A stretch of 64,000 nucleotides of DNA from the NCBI RefSeq assembly GCF_019925205.1, contig NC_083567.1, forward strand, positions 5,704,001 to 5,768,000. Direction: 5' to 3'. Both the position numbers and the translations under genes were made by a program. The DNA comes from Metopolophium dirhodum (Eukaryota; Arthropoda; Insecta; Hemiptera; Aphididae). Positions 12,440 to 24,071 of this stretch are shown in pieces; positions within the stretch are counted from its first letter, which is position 1; each line of letters opens with the position of its first letter. The notes beneath the pieces were generated by a model. It searched no databases. It was not told the origin of the DNA and saw only the letters and a list, made by a program, of their open reading frames with translations.

Positions 12440-12705
12440 TCGAACGGCGAACATTCGAGCGGAAATCACGCGGTGTGTATCAATCCAGTCAAAACAATGT
12501 GTTTAATTTTAACCACCCGTAGCGAATGTTCGCCTAAAATTAAACTAGACTGATTTCTTGCGATTGTTCGCCATTCGTACCCAAGCGATTATTTATGTGT
12601 GAATACTGTGACTTAAATGTAGCTGTTTAATTTTAAGCGAATGTTCGCGGCGATTTAAAATCGCGTTCGCCGCGCGAACATTCGCTTCGTGTGAAACCAC
12701 TTTAA
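12440..12705. repeat. Harbinger right terminal region with GCGAAYRTTCGC-type palindromes
   Basis: Five variants of a palindrome of the form GCGAAYRTTCGC occur in about 240 bases: near 12445, 12520, 12558, 12640 and 12672. The innermost group runs GTTCGCCGCGCGAACATTCG. They precede the terminus GTGAAACCACTTTAA, where TTA or TAA would be the three-base Harbinger target. No matching left terminus was found. Clustered subterminal palindromes are a plausible transposase-binding array. Confidence 0.55.
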
Positions 12706-12729
12706 GAACCACTGATCTACGCAATTCAT

Positions 12730-13445
12730 TTAAACTACCTATATATTATATTGTATCATAGACGGAACCAGAAGTGTTGTTCAGCGTATGCAGAATCTAA
12801 ATCGGCCCACCGCAATTTGGTGGAGGGGGACTTGGGGGGCTAATCCATAAAATCGCTAAAATGTTTTTAATGGTAATTTTATATTTAATAATAATTAAGA
12901 TCCAAGTATCTAATAAAGATATAACTGCATTACCTATATATCATTGCAAATAAAAAAATTGCAAAACTATATTATATTTATAATATTAACAATGCCAAAA
13001 TGTACTCAAAAATATTATAAAGACATTCGTCTCTTAAAATCTATCACTATCTTGAAATCGTCTATTACAGCATCAGCACTAACATTGACTGCCATTTCCT
13101 GTTCTACTGTTAATACCATCAAAGCATTTAATCTGTCTTGCTTCAGGGTGGATCACAATTTGGATTTAACTATGATGAATTTAGAGAAAGACCTCTCACA
13201 AGTACAACTTGTTAAAGGGATCACTGCAAACTTTCGAATGATATTAAAAATTGATTAAAGTATTTATAACGATCATTAGACTTCAGCCAAATTAACCATT
13301 CATGGGATTTACTTTTATTAGTTAAATAGTCTTTGTTAGGAACCGTAGAATTATTTTTTAATAGCATTACTTCTATTTGGAGTTGTTCACTATCACATTG
13401 AAAAGTTTTCGATTGACAATATAGGTCCGTTTGCGATGCATCCAG
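12730..13445 (-). pseudogene. hAT transposase C-terminal remnant (ZMYM/THAP-type)
   Basis: Minus-strand translation from about 13440 down to a stop at 13015-13017 reads through hAT dimerisation motifs: KFAVIPLTSCTCERSFSK, then a stop codon within IIVKSKL*STLKQ, then DRLNALMVLTVEQEMAV. The order P-x-T-S-C-[TA]-[CE]-E-R-S-F-S-K and R-L-N-[AS]-L is characteristic of hAT transposases of the zinc-finger MYM-like group. At least two in-frame stops make it a pseudogene. The G-rich stretch at 12825-12842 next to it resembles the terminal part of such an element, but no clean ends were found. An ORF on the plus strand at 12944-13258 is its shadow. Confidence 0.7.
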
Positions 13446-13599
13446 ATTTAGTAAATTATTATCAACTGCATTTATAGGCTATAACTTGTACAGTGTCCTG
13501 GCTAAATCGTTCATCGATACTAGGAACTATCACGTCCATCATATTGGATAAAAGGCCGATATTCTTAGTTCTGATTCTTTAGTTTCAAAAGTTTTTACA

Positions 13600-13810
13600 A
13601 CCGATTTTGTCAAAAACTAGTTCTGCGAAAAGATTGTCTAATTTTTTTTATATTTTGCTGGTAATTTTATATACCAGGTGTGTTTACTTTTGACCTCCCA
13701 AAGTACCGTCTACATTCAAATTACTACCAAAAAACACGCCCATGGTTAAAAATTGAAGCATTTTTATCATCCCGAAAGGAAATCTTCCAATTAATAAAAT
13801 AAATTAAGGC
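13600..13810 (+). repeat. Body fragment of the CTGTACAGTAG-element family
   Basis: This stretch shares 'TTTACTTTTGACC' followed by 'CCAAAGTACC' with 43248-43280, and the phrase AAATTGAAGCATTTTTA with about 232-248 (diverged). It appears to be an internal piece of the family described at 7552-8965. No ends are present. Confidence 0.4.
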
Positions 13811-14034
13811 GCCCGATGTCAATGCAATTTTGTACACAACATTACACTCTACGGGAATAATGATCCAGAAGGAGCTCACTTGCTGAGCACTCAAAAATCT
13901 GTTTAATTTGTTGTAATATCAGTGGACAAATGAGTATAACAAAAATGTAAAATTCTTTCTGTCTAGCCACACTGATTTGCTAATGTTTACATCACGGACC
14001 ACGAATTAAGATCACGGTTTAAGATCTACAACCG

Positions 14035-14190
14035 TGGGTGCGTTCGAAAACTCAACTCTAGTTAACTCTATAAAAAAATAGTTACCCAACTTCGTTCGGG
14101 AACGCAGAGTTAACTCCGTACTAGCGTTCGGTAACGCCGAGTTGTTATACTCCGGGTTAACTCTTTAACCCCGAAAAAATAGGTAGGTTG
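14035..14190. repeat. Short element with repeated GTTAACTC and CGTTCGGNAACGC motifs
   Basis: The start reads GGGTGCGTTCGAAAACTC. GTTAACTC occurs near 14060, 14108 and 14156, and the palindrome-like CGTTCGGGAACGC and CGTTCGGTAACGC occur near 14093 and 14124. This dense regular arrangement is typical of a MITE terminal region. The opposite end is not evident. Confidence 0.45.
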
Positions 14191-14796
14191 TTTTAACTCC
14201 ACTGATAATAATGCTTGTCTACGAAGATAACAAAATCAAAATTATTATATGATTAGGTATTTTCATTACACTTGTGACAAATATTAATATTAATACGAAA
14301 CGAACTCGTGATAAGACAAGTGAAACCCACACCTTCTTACGTTGCGGCTAGACTACTAGCGCTTTATAGGCTTGTTGTGTTAACCGGGAGAATAAGAAAC
14401 TAATAGTTCATTATCTTCTGTTCGGAATAACAGTCTCGCTAGGAAACAAAGAATAATGGGAATTATCTTTCTATCGGCACCGCTGATATTCCAACAGGTG
14501 TTGCAAATCTGTTCCCCATATGAACCCATGTTAAACTCGAAAGGTGCTCCCTCTGGTTATTCTGTCGATTCGGTAACACCGTTCATGATAGACAAGTATA
14601 CTCACTGTCACCGTTTTATCCTTGTGAAGTTGTGACTTGTCACAACGTGCTCAATACTCTTTACTTGTGTCTTGAATCTCCATTATACCTACTTTTTCTT
14701 TCGGAGAGTCTTTACGAAGTTTCTTGTTGTTTTATTATTTTAGTTTAACTGTGTCTCTAATATTACAATTTTGAGTTTAAGTTTTTTCAGACTTGA

Positions 14797-17700
14797 ATGT
14801 TTGAAATGTTAGGTGAGTATAGTTTGATTATTTTGTTTTTACTTGTTATTTTATTACATTATTATCGTACATACGTTAGAAGGACGCCATGCATCGTATA
14901 CATCTTGCAGGTGTATAACGTAGAAAATTGAACGTTCTGTATAATAAATTTACCTCAGACACTCAGTTGTGTTTAATTTTAGAGTGAATTGACTATTTAC
15001 CAAATTTAGAACTACGAATATTATCTAGTTGATTATCAATGCCATTAGTTTTTTATTATTATAATTTTGAAGTGAGTTATGAACATTTTAAAACAGTAAA
15101 TTGTCTGTAGGTACATTTTAAAATGTATATAACTCCTTTTAAAATAAATATATTTAAAAAAAAAACCTATATCAACACCTGGATAATATTAAAATATTCT
15201 TATTTCTAAATTTTATAATAGGTCAATTCGCTCAAAAATTAAACATAATAGAGCTAAGCGAATTATTCGAAACATCTATATGCTATGTTATATGTTTGTA
15301 CAAGGGAGACAACGCATGAGGCAATGCGGGTATGATGTCCTCTTAAGTAATTTGTGAAAATAATTATTGTTTTGACTATAATAGTATTTATATTTCAATG
15401 TTCTGCATACACAACAATGTTTACCAACGTAATATAATATATTATATTATGTTAAACCAATTATGAAAGGTCCTGGGTCAGGTGAATTTTCCGGTAGGGC
15501 CAAGAATACGTCAGAATTTGGTAAGCGCACAGCACTTGCAGTGTTGAGTCAATCAAATACATCACTATTTAATCAGACCACAAAGCCTATTACGGGAATT
15601 TTTGGATCTACTGCTGTTGCGCCTGTATTTGGTGTAAGTTGCCAGACACCTACTGCTCATCCAAAATTTAAAGGTTATTATTAAGAGGTAATTTGTAAGA
15701 GAACAGATGAAATTAAAGTATTTATTAGGTTTCAATGCAGATGGAACTTGTTCATTGTTTGGAACTCCTACAGAAACATCAACATCTAAATCAGGGTTAA
15801 TTGGCCAACAAAATGCTTCAATGGGTGAAAAAACAGGAGGTGGATGTTTTGATTCTAGTAATTCTAAAACTTCATTTCAACAATCAAAACCAGTTGAAAC
15901 ACCATTAGCCCAGCCAACTAGTAATATATTCGCTGCACCACAAACAAGTACTGCAGGCAACGGAATCTTTGGCGCATCTACCACTGGTAATCTATAAACA
16001 TAATCAATAGAGTTAGGATATTTCTGATAGAGTAAAGTTGCCATATTAAATTTTGCTTAAACCGAGACAAGTTTTTATTGGAAAAATCTTACTATTCCAA
16101 TGTCGACAACCTGTATTAACTTTCTATTTTTGGTAACAAATATACTACACTCAATAACCTGCACTCTTCAACATATCTAAAAACCCTCATTTCTTACCAA
16201 TTTACATTAAAATATCAATAATACTTTCCATGGGACACTTGCAGTGTTGGGTCAAACAAAAACATCAATATTTAATCAGACTACACAGCCTAATATGGGA
16301 ATTTTTGGATCTACTGCTGTTGTGCCTGTATTTGGTGTAAGTTGTCAGACACCTACCGCTCATCCAAAATTTAAAGGTTATTATTAAGAAGTAATTTGTA
16401 AGAGATCAGATGAAATTAAAGTATTTATTAGGTTTCAATGCAGATGGAACTTGTTCATTGTTTGGAACTCCTACAGAAACATCAACACCAAAATCAGGGT
16501 TAATTGGCCAACAAAATGCTTCAATGGATGAAAAAACAGGAGGTGGATGTTTTGATTCTAGTAATTCTAAAACTTTATTTCAACAATCAAAACCAGTTGA
16601 AACACCATTAGCGCAGCCAACTAGTAATATATTCGCTGCACCTCAAACAAGCACTGCAGGCAACGGAATCTTTGGCGCATCTACCACTGGTAATCTATAA
16701 ACATAATCAATAGAGTTGGGATATTTTTGAAAAGGTTGCCTTATTATATTTTGATGAACCGAGACTAATTTTTATTGGAAAAATCTTACTATTCCAATGT
16801 TGACCACTTGTGTTAACTTTCTATTTTTGGTAACAAATATACTACACTCAATAACCTGCACTCTTCAACATATCTAAAAACACTCATTTCCTACCTATTT
16901 ACATTAAAATATCAATAATACTTTCCATGGGAAACTTGCAGTGTTGGGTCAAACAATAACATCAATATTTAATCAGACTACACAGCCTAATATGGGAATT
17001 TTTGGATCTACTGCTGTTGCGCCTGTATTTGGTGTAAGTTGTCAGACACCTACCGCTCATCCAAATTTTGAAGGTTATTATTTAAAGGCAATTTGTAAGA
17101 GATCAGATGAAATAAAAGTAATTATTAGGTTTTAATGCAGATGGAACTTGTTCATTGTTTGGAACTCCTACAGAAACATCAACATCTAAAGTAGGGTTAA
17201 TTGGCCAACAAAATGCTTCAATGGGTGAAAAAACAGGAGGTGGATGTTTTGATTCTAGTAATTCTAAAACTTCATTTCAACAATCAAAACCAGTTGAAAC
17301 ACCATTAGCGCAGCCAACTAGTAATATATTCGCTGCACCTCAAACAAGCACTGCAGGCAACGGAATCTTTGGCGCATCTACTACTGGTAATCCATAAACA
17401 TAATCATTTAGAGTTTGAATATTTATGATAGGGTTGCTATATTTTATTTTATTGAAATCAAGACAAATATTTTTTTGTTTAATCAGTTATTCTGAAAGTA
17501 AATTTTGGTATGTGTTACTAACACAAAGACAACACATATTTTTATGATATGACTTCCTCTTAATCATACTTTAAATTTTGTGTACATTCATTTATTTATT
17601 TAAATAACTTCATAGATTATTTTAAATCTTTGTCTATTAGAAAAAATATCAATAAAATATTTTTATATTTTATGAGTTTTAATGACAAATTACTACACTC

Positions 17701-20700
17701 AATAACCAGCACTCTTCAACATATCTAAAAACCCTCATTCCCTATTTACTTTAAAATTAAAATATCAATAAAACTTTCCATGGGACACTTGCAGTGTTGG
17801 GTCAAACAAAAGCATCAATAATTAATCAGACTACACAGCTTAATACGGGAATTTTTGGATCTACTGCTGTTGTACCTGTATTTGGTGTAAAATGCCAGAC
17901 ACCTACCACTCTTCCAATATTTGAAGGTTATTATTTAGAGTTAATTTGTAAAAGAGCAGATGAAACAAAAGTATTTTATTAGGTTTCAATGCAGATGGAA
18001 CTTGTTCATTGTTTAGAACTCCTACAGCAACATCAAAATCTAATGGAGGGTTATTTGGTCAACAAAATGCTTCAATGGGAGAAAAGACAGGAGGTATGTG
18101 TTTTGGTTCTATTAATTCTTTCCAACAATTAAAACCATCAGGAACACCATTGGCACAGTCAACTAGTAATATATTTGCTGCACCTCAAATAATCACTGCA
18201 GGCACCGGAATATTTGGCACATCTACTACTGGTAATCCATAAACATAATCATTTAGAGTTTGAATATTTATGATAGGGTTGCTATATTTTATTGTTTAAT
18301 CAGTTATTCTGAAAGTAAATTTTGGTATGTGTTACTAACATAGAGACAACACATATTTTTATGATATGATATTATTTTACATATTTGTGCATTCATTTAT
18401 TTCTTTAAATGACTTCATTAATTATTTTAAATCTTTTTCAGTTAGAAAAAATATCAATAAAACATTTTTTATTTTTTATGAGTTTTAATGAAAAAAAAAA
18501 TTATAAATACATAAATAGATTTGAATTACAATTGCTGGACTTAAGGTATTTTAAATAGATGTTATCCATTATATGCACATATTTTACAGGTCATGCCACA
18601 TCAGGATTTGGAGCAACATCTGCTGATGGTACAGCCATAAAATTTAATCCAGTGACAGGTACTGATACATGTGTCATTAATGGTGTAGTTCATAAAATTA
18701 ATACTAGTCATCAATCAATAACCGTTATGAAAGAATATGAAACAAAAGCTTTTGAGGAATTAAGATTTGAATATTATTTTGCAAACCGCAAAGTTGAACA
18801 TCAGGTAACCCAAAAACAAAAAAAAATTTACTTTTGCATACTTTTTCAATTTCTTTTTTTAGTTTTATTATGTACAACAAATATTTGAAACTACAACTGT
18901 TATTATATTATTATTTTTAGAGACTGGAACTGTATGAATTCTCATACTCAAACTGAGCATATGAAATGTGGGCGTTTAAAATCAAACTGATTTCATAACA
19001 AAATTTTATTTTGCATATTGATACATATTTTAGGGATTAAGGCATATTATCTTACTAAAGCATTCTATAGTTTTTATATTTTAAACACTTAATAAAAATA
19101 ATTAAAAAAAAACGGTAGTAAATTAAACTTCCTGAAGTTTGAAAGTAATTTCAAAAAAAAATGGTTGTATTTTATGTGTAGCTTCTAGACTTATGTTCTT
19201 TAGGAATCACTTTTTTGATTTTAAATCAGATGTGCCCAAGATAAATACAAACATAATGCAATTATTTCTTGGGATTTTTGGAAAAAATTTAAAGGTTCTT
19301 TTAAATTGAAAATAGAAATTTGACTTCCTTAAAGCCTAGATATTTTGTCAGTTAACATACTATTTTTTATACATGTATAAAAAATTTAAATCAGACATTC
19401 CTAACTATGTGTAATTTACCACCGCTTATAAAAAATAACCAAACATGTATAAATAAAGAAGTAAAATAAGAATAAAAAACAATGCTAAAAATTGGTCGAC
19501 GGTAAACATGGTTTGATCTTAAGGCATTCTCTACCAAAATACATTGAAGTGCCACTGCACCAACAGACTTATAGCATTAATGATAATAATAATTATTATT
19601 AAAACTAATAGCAACCATTTATAAACATAATTTTCCATCGTAGATCTCAAAATCCCTGTTTAACTAGTCTAATTTACTCTTTATTAAGCAGCCTAACTTC
19701 TTTTCAAAGGTCTAATCTATCTCTGTACCCGAATTTCATCGCAATCGGTCTTGCTGTTAAGGAATGCACAAAAGGCTCACATACACAGACCAACAAATAT
19801 TAATTTTTATATACATGTGTAACAGGATGACCTGACAAACGAAAAAAAAAAACTGATATTTAAACGTATGACAATTGTTAACATTATATGATAAGTAAAT
19901 AATTTAAGAAATATACTCATATCAGCAAATATCCCAAAAATAATATTTTGAAAAAAGTTATTACGTTCCAAATTAAATTAATCAAAAAAATATTGATATT
20001 TTAAAAAATTCTAAAACATAAACAACTTGACTTAGATAAATGTTTTTACCATCAAAATTGTTCTTATAATCTGATTTTCAAATTGGCTATTTCGAATTAT
20101 TCCAAAAAAAATTAAATCAAATTAAAATTTTTTATTTTCTGTATAAAAAATAAAAATAATGTTTTTTATATTATACATGTAGTGAAAGTTACTATAAATG
20201 ATGTATAAAAAAAAATGTTTGATATTATTTAGAACAAAAGTTATTTCATCTGTCAGGTCACCATGTTACACTTTGTATTAGATAATTTTTTAAATTAAAA
20301 TTCTAAACATTTTCTAATGAGTAGAAATGTGATTTACCTATTTACAAGTTTTTATTCATTGTATTATCGAGGTAATTTGACAATACAGTCTACAGATATT
20401 TTGTACTAAATACTCTGTGCTTAAATTTAAAAAAAAAAAAAAATTTTAAAACTATTTTGGTAAAAATGTTTAATGCATATACCTACGATTACTGATTATT
20501 TTGAATTTTTTGTACATATAGGAGCATATTTTGCTGTTTTTATCATACATAATTAGCACCTTTTTATTGCATATAATTCTGGTCTCTAATTGTAACCTTA
20601 ACTAAATTTTAAGTATTTTAATTTTATTATTTTTTCATAGGGTGCTGTTGATGGCAGAATTTTTGAAAGCCCTAAAACTTTGTTTAGTTCTACAATAACT

Positions 20701-22343
20701 TTAAATACAGATTCATTTAGAGTGAATGATAATAACTCACTTTATGGTGCAACTTCAACAACACCTATACTCCTCGGAGGTAAGTTAAATTTGTTTTTAT
20801 ATTTTAATTTATTGTGATAAATTTAATATTTTCAAAATGAAAACATTTAGTAAATTATTATTATTATTTTAAATTGAGTGAAACAAAATTTAACAAATAG
20901 TACCACTTAATAAATCAAAATTATTAATTGATTTAAGAGGATGTCAGCACACTAGTGTTTTGTCTCTCTGGCCCACGCTCAACATAGACAAAACGCATTT
21001 ACGCAGAATAACTTTTTCTATGTTTTTAAGTAATCAGAGTAAAATCACCCTTTACAAAAAAGATAGAGAATGATATTTTTGAGGGAATGACATATCGATT
21101 TGTCTCAAAGTAATTTAAACATAATTTAAATTTACGTCTTGTTTATTTAAAAAAGTCGAATACAAAGTCAAATAACAATAAAATATAAAATCGATATGTC
21201 ATTCCCTCAAGAATATTATCCTCTATCTTTTTTGTAATGGGTGATTTTACTCTTAAGATTACATAATAACATAGAAAAAATGATTCTGCGTCAATACGTT
21301 TCGTCTATATTGCACGTAGGCCAGAGAGAGAAAACAAATAGTGCGCTGACTCCTCTTAAAGAAATCCTTTTTGAATTATTTTTTTCATCCTAAAGCATAC
21401 ATTATTAGTTTTTATAACTTAAAAAATGTTTTGTTTCAAATTTGTGTTATCGATATCAATATCATGCTATATCGCAGTAGTCAGGATACTACTAATTTTT
21501 TGTAGCGTTCTAACTCTACAGCTACTCCCCCCATAAAAGTAGCTCACTGTCGCTACTTTTTTAAATTTAGTCCTCTGGTTCTAACGTTATTATTTAAATG
21601 TACTGATATACTGTCTATATCTATCAGTTTTATATTATAACTAAAAAACTGGGTCTTAAACTTTTACATAGATGTTATGACAAAAATTCAACTATTTGCT
21701 GCTCCTCAGACAAATATATTTGGAACTACTGCTCCTTCGACTTTTGTTACCCAAACTACAGGATTTGGCCAAACTGGATTCGAACAACCCAATCAGGTTA
21801 TTATTATTGCTTTATAAAATATTTGCATATTCCTTGTATAAACTCTATAAACCAATTACAATATTTTTTTTAGAACAACCTATTTGGTCAAAATAAACCA
21901 GCATTCGGTCTTGGATCAACACAAACAACAGGTTTTGGTTTTGGAACTAATACATTTACTAGTGCACATGGTATTTTTGGAAGTAAACCTAATTCTGGTT
22001 TTCATATGACTTCTTCAGCTTTTGGCACAGACAATACTTTTGGAGCCACATCAACAGCTCAACCAGCTACTCGTGGATTATTTAGTTCTAAAGCTTTTAC
22101 TGAGGCACAAACTACATCATTATTTAACCAAACAACAAATAATGTAACAGGTTTATAGAATTATTACCCAAATAATAATTATGGAAATAACTTAAACTGA
22201 AATAATATAATTCAACTTAAACTGTAGGTGTATTTAATGCTACAAGTTCAGGAGGGAAATGGAAAAAGAACACAAGGAATGAAGGAACTGGACTTTTTGG
22301 TAGTAACAAACAAACTGGCAAATTAGGACTTTTTGGAAAGTAA
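14797..22343 (+). CDS. Nup98-like FG nucleoporin, short form lacking the autoproteolytic domain
   Basis: A full gene can be joined with consistent phases. Exons: 14797-14812 (ATG, MFEML), 15482-15673, 15741-15986, 16245-16376, 16444-16689, 16942-17073, 17141-17386, 17795-17926, 17995-18231, 18590-18804, 20641-20779, 21672-21796, 21874-22150 and 22228-22343. Together they total 2451 nt (816 aa), ending GLFGK-TAA. GIFG, SLFG and VFG repeats fill the protein. Exon 18590-18804 (about residues 527-598) is a GLEBS motif (AIKFNPVTGTDTCV, ITVMKEYETKAFEEL, ANRK), which in Nup98 binds the mRNA-export factor Rae1. Animal Nup98 continues into a linker and a self-cleaving C-terminal domain that anchors it in the pore; here the frame ends right after the GLFG part. 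The array exons could instead use an upstream donor (TTTG|GTGTAA), giving 14 fewer residues each. The first exon and its acceptor are less certain than the rest. A truncated paralogue is more likely than the main NUP98-NUP96 gene. Confidence 0.8.
15542..18231 (+). repeat. Four-fold tandem array of a Nup98-like exon pair
   Basis: One unit is exon A (132 nt, FNQTT...GIFGSTAV) plus a 67-68 nt intron plus exon B (246 nt, SLFGTPTETST...GIFGAS). It is repeated with starts at 15542, 16245, 16942 and 17795, so the spacings are 703, 697 and 853 bp. Introns are duplicated along with exons, including the phrase AACATATCTAAAAACCCTCA before units 2 and 4. Units 1-3 are almost identical. Unit 4 is more diverged, has a 9-nt deletion in exon B and a longer upstream intron. 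Every exon in the array begins and ends in phase 1, so units can be gained or lost without breaking the frame. Confidence 0.9.
19605..19860 (-). repeat. Dispersed repeat, minus-strand partial copy in an intron
   Basis: The minus strand carries a copy of the 6105-6975 family tail. The plus strand reads TAGCAACCATTTATAAACAT, then 'ATCGTAGATCTCAAAATCCC', and ends with a Gly-free AT-rich tail. It sits in the 1.8 kb intron between the GLEBS exon and the next exon of the Nup98-like gene. Confidence 0.45.
20937..21355. mobile_element. MITE with long inverted repeats flanked by TTAA
   Basis: TTAA occurs at 20933-20936 and 21356-21359. The left end reads GAGGATGTCAGCACACTAG. The right end, on the minus strand, reads GAGGAGTCAGCGCACTA. 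The inverted arms extend roughly 190 bases on each side, through ATGACATATCGAT (21088-21100) and ATCGATATGTCAT (about 21191-21203), so the whole 419-bp element could fold into one hairpin. TTAA flanks suggest piggyBac-type insertion, although the ends do not start with the usual CCY triplet. It lies in the intron between exons 20641-20779 and 21672-21796 of the Nup98-like gene. A fragment of a similar head (GAGAGGATGCTACACACGC) is near 22481. Confidence 0.7.
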
Positions 22344-22352
22344 TTAAGTTTG

Positions 22353-22358
22353 AATAAA
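22353..22358 (+). terminator. Poly(A) signal of the Nup98-like gene
   Basis: AATAAA begins ten bases after the TAA stop at 22341-22343. Its closeness supports this as the true 3' end of the short nucleoporin gene. It also argues against a lost continuation into an autoproteolytic domain. Confidence 0.6.
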
Positions 22359-22619
22359 ACTTAAAATTTAATATGTAATCTTTGAAACTAAATATAATTA
22401 TTTTAGTATGTTAATAATATTCATTTATCTACCAATCTTTCTTCACAATGTAATCAATTGCAATTACAACGAGAGACATTGAGAGGATGCTACACACGCA
22501 TTTGTTGTCTCTGACTTACAGTGTGTAACACATCAAATTTATACTCAGCAATTCACGTTTAGCTTCGTTAGTTTAAAAACTAGAGGAATGCAGGCACTTA
22601 TGCGTTTAAAATAGTACAA

Positions 22620-23400
22620 ATTATAGGTTTTAGATATAAGCACTTATTTTATTTTTTTACTGACATTCTAAATATATAAAAGAAAGTTCAAAAAAATGTT
22701 AGACCATTTATAACTCAAGAACGGTTGGACCGATTCAAAAATTCTTTCATCATTTGAATGCTACACTATCCCTGATCGCTGTATGCTTATTTAAAAAGAG
22801 AAAATTAAAACCTGGAAATGTGCTCAAACAAGGATTTTGAGATTTACGGTGGAAATTTTTGTTTATAAATGGTTGCTATGATTCCTATTATAATAATTAT
22901 TGGGTGCCCCATTGGTTAATTGTTAATTAAAGTAATTTACATATAATATATTGAACAATAATATATTATATTCAAGGTGATCGATAAAAATGTTGAATTT
23001 TTTTTTCAAAAAAACAGGATATTGCATATCTTAAAAAGTACTTGACGGATTTTCAAACGGTTTTCATTAATAGATCAGCCAATTCACGGAGAAGAATTTA
23101 ATGTAAAATTTATCATGGAAAAATTAATTAGGTAGCTAAAAATAATAACAATAATAAATTAATGTTTGTCTGTATGCCTTTTATGCATTTCTAAATGATT
23201 GGACCATTTTTTATGAAACTGTTTGTGTGTGTTGAGTGGTTCCTGGGATGTTTTAGATTTACAATTGGATCCGGTAGGCTCAAAATCTAAAATAGTATTT
23301 ATATTTCATTACTGTTTTGCTTTTTACCAGATATAACATTAAAAACATGTTAAATTATTAAAAAAAACATTAATGCAGTTGGAATAAGCCCAAATAAATT
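22620..23400. repeat. Dispersed repeat fragments, no gene
   Basis: From about 22650 the phrases ATAACTCAAGAACGGTTGG and ACCGATTCAAAAATTCTTTC match the body of the 6105-6975 family. A related phrase (ATTGGACCATTTTTTATG near 23198) shows a second piece. No exon is seen. Confidence 0.45.
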
Positions 23401-23411
23401 TGTCTTAGACT

Positions 23412-23655
23412 GAGACAATGCACCAAGCAATAAATATTATATTTCTGACAGCACAAATACGGGGATGCTGTTTCCACTTGAGCCAAGCTTGGTACCATAA
23501 AATTCAAAGCTTAGGGTTTGCTCAAGAATTTAATTTTGCAAATGAAGAATTAGGAAAGTGACTGGTACATATATTTAGTTTACCATTTCTTAATCCAGTA
23601 GAAGTAAGAGATTGTTTAATAGATAGTTTCATACTTTCATGGCTAAAAAACCAGA
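23412..23655 (+). pseudogene. MULE (Mutator-like) transposase fragment
   Basis: The frame reads ETMHQAINIIFLTAQIRG, then CCFHLSQAWYHKIQSLG, then FANEELGK, a TGA where Trp is expected, then FSLPFLNPVEVRDCL. The phrase [RG]-G-C-x-F-H-[LF]-x-Q-x-x-x-x-K-I-Q is the conserved core of MULE transposases. It also holds the zinc-like His that follows the Cys. The remaining catalytic regions and the termini are absent. It is an old fragment on the plus strand. Confidence 0.75.
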
Positions 23656-24071
23656 AATTAATAAAAATAAACAAATTTTGCGATTATTAAGTAACTAATT
23701 ACATTGAAGATACCAGTACATTCGCCCCTAGTATTTGGCCTAGTGCTAGTTCCGATACAAACGCTTGCGAAAGTCTCCATTCCGAATTCAACGCGAATTT
23801 TTATCATCATCGTCCCAATATATTCAAAATAATACAACTTGTAATAATGTTTCAAACAAATACATATATAAAATTAAGAACACCAGATATCAATAGATCT
23901 CAACAAAAAAAAAAAAGAAAAACAAAACTATATCAATAACAAAATATCAGATTATAACTTAAAAATAATTAAGTACACAGTATGACTATGTGAAGCGTTT
24001 TAGTTTTCGCAATAAGCCAAATAAAATTTGATTTTTTTCTATTACTATTATTATTATTATTATTTTATACC

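Larger units (their letters stand above)
9829..12714. mobile_element. hAT element with perfect 8-bp target duplication, carrying a nested Harbinger
   Basis: The left end reads CAGCGATTCTTAACC at 9829. The right end, read inward on the minus strand from 12714, is CAGTGGTTCTTAAAG. Both flanks carry the identical octamer ATCTACGC (9821-9828 and 12715-12722). Eight-bp duplications with short imperfect TIRs are typical of hAT transposons. A hAT transposase C-terminus lies at 10076-10300 (minus). Most of the interior is foreign: a fragment of the 7552-8965 family (about 10540-10860) and a Harbinger transposase exon with its right terminal region (about 11062-12705). The element is therefore a dead host into which other elements jumped. 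Confidence 0.8.

Noticed and set aside
15521..15541. A possible intron (GTAAGC...TTGCAG) between the second exon and array exon A1
   Set aside because: It is only 21 bases, too short to splice, and the frame stays open through it. It is treated as coding.
15707..15997. Separate small proteins ending at TAA after each exon B
   Set aside because: The stops lie just past a GT donor. Exon lengths and phases show these are internal exons read into the intron.
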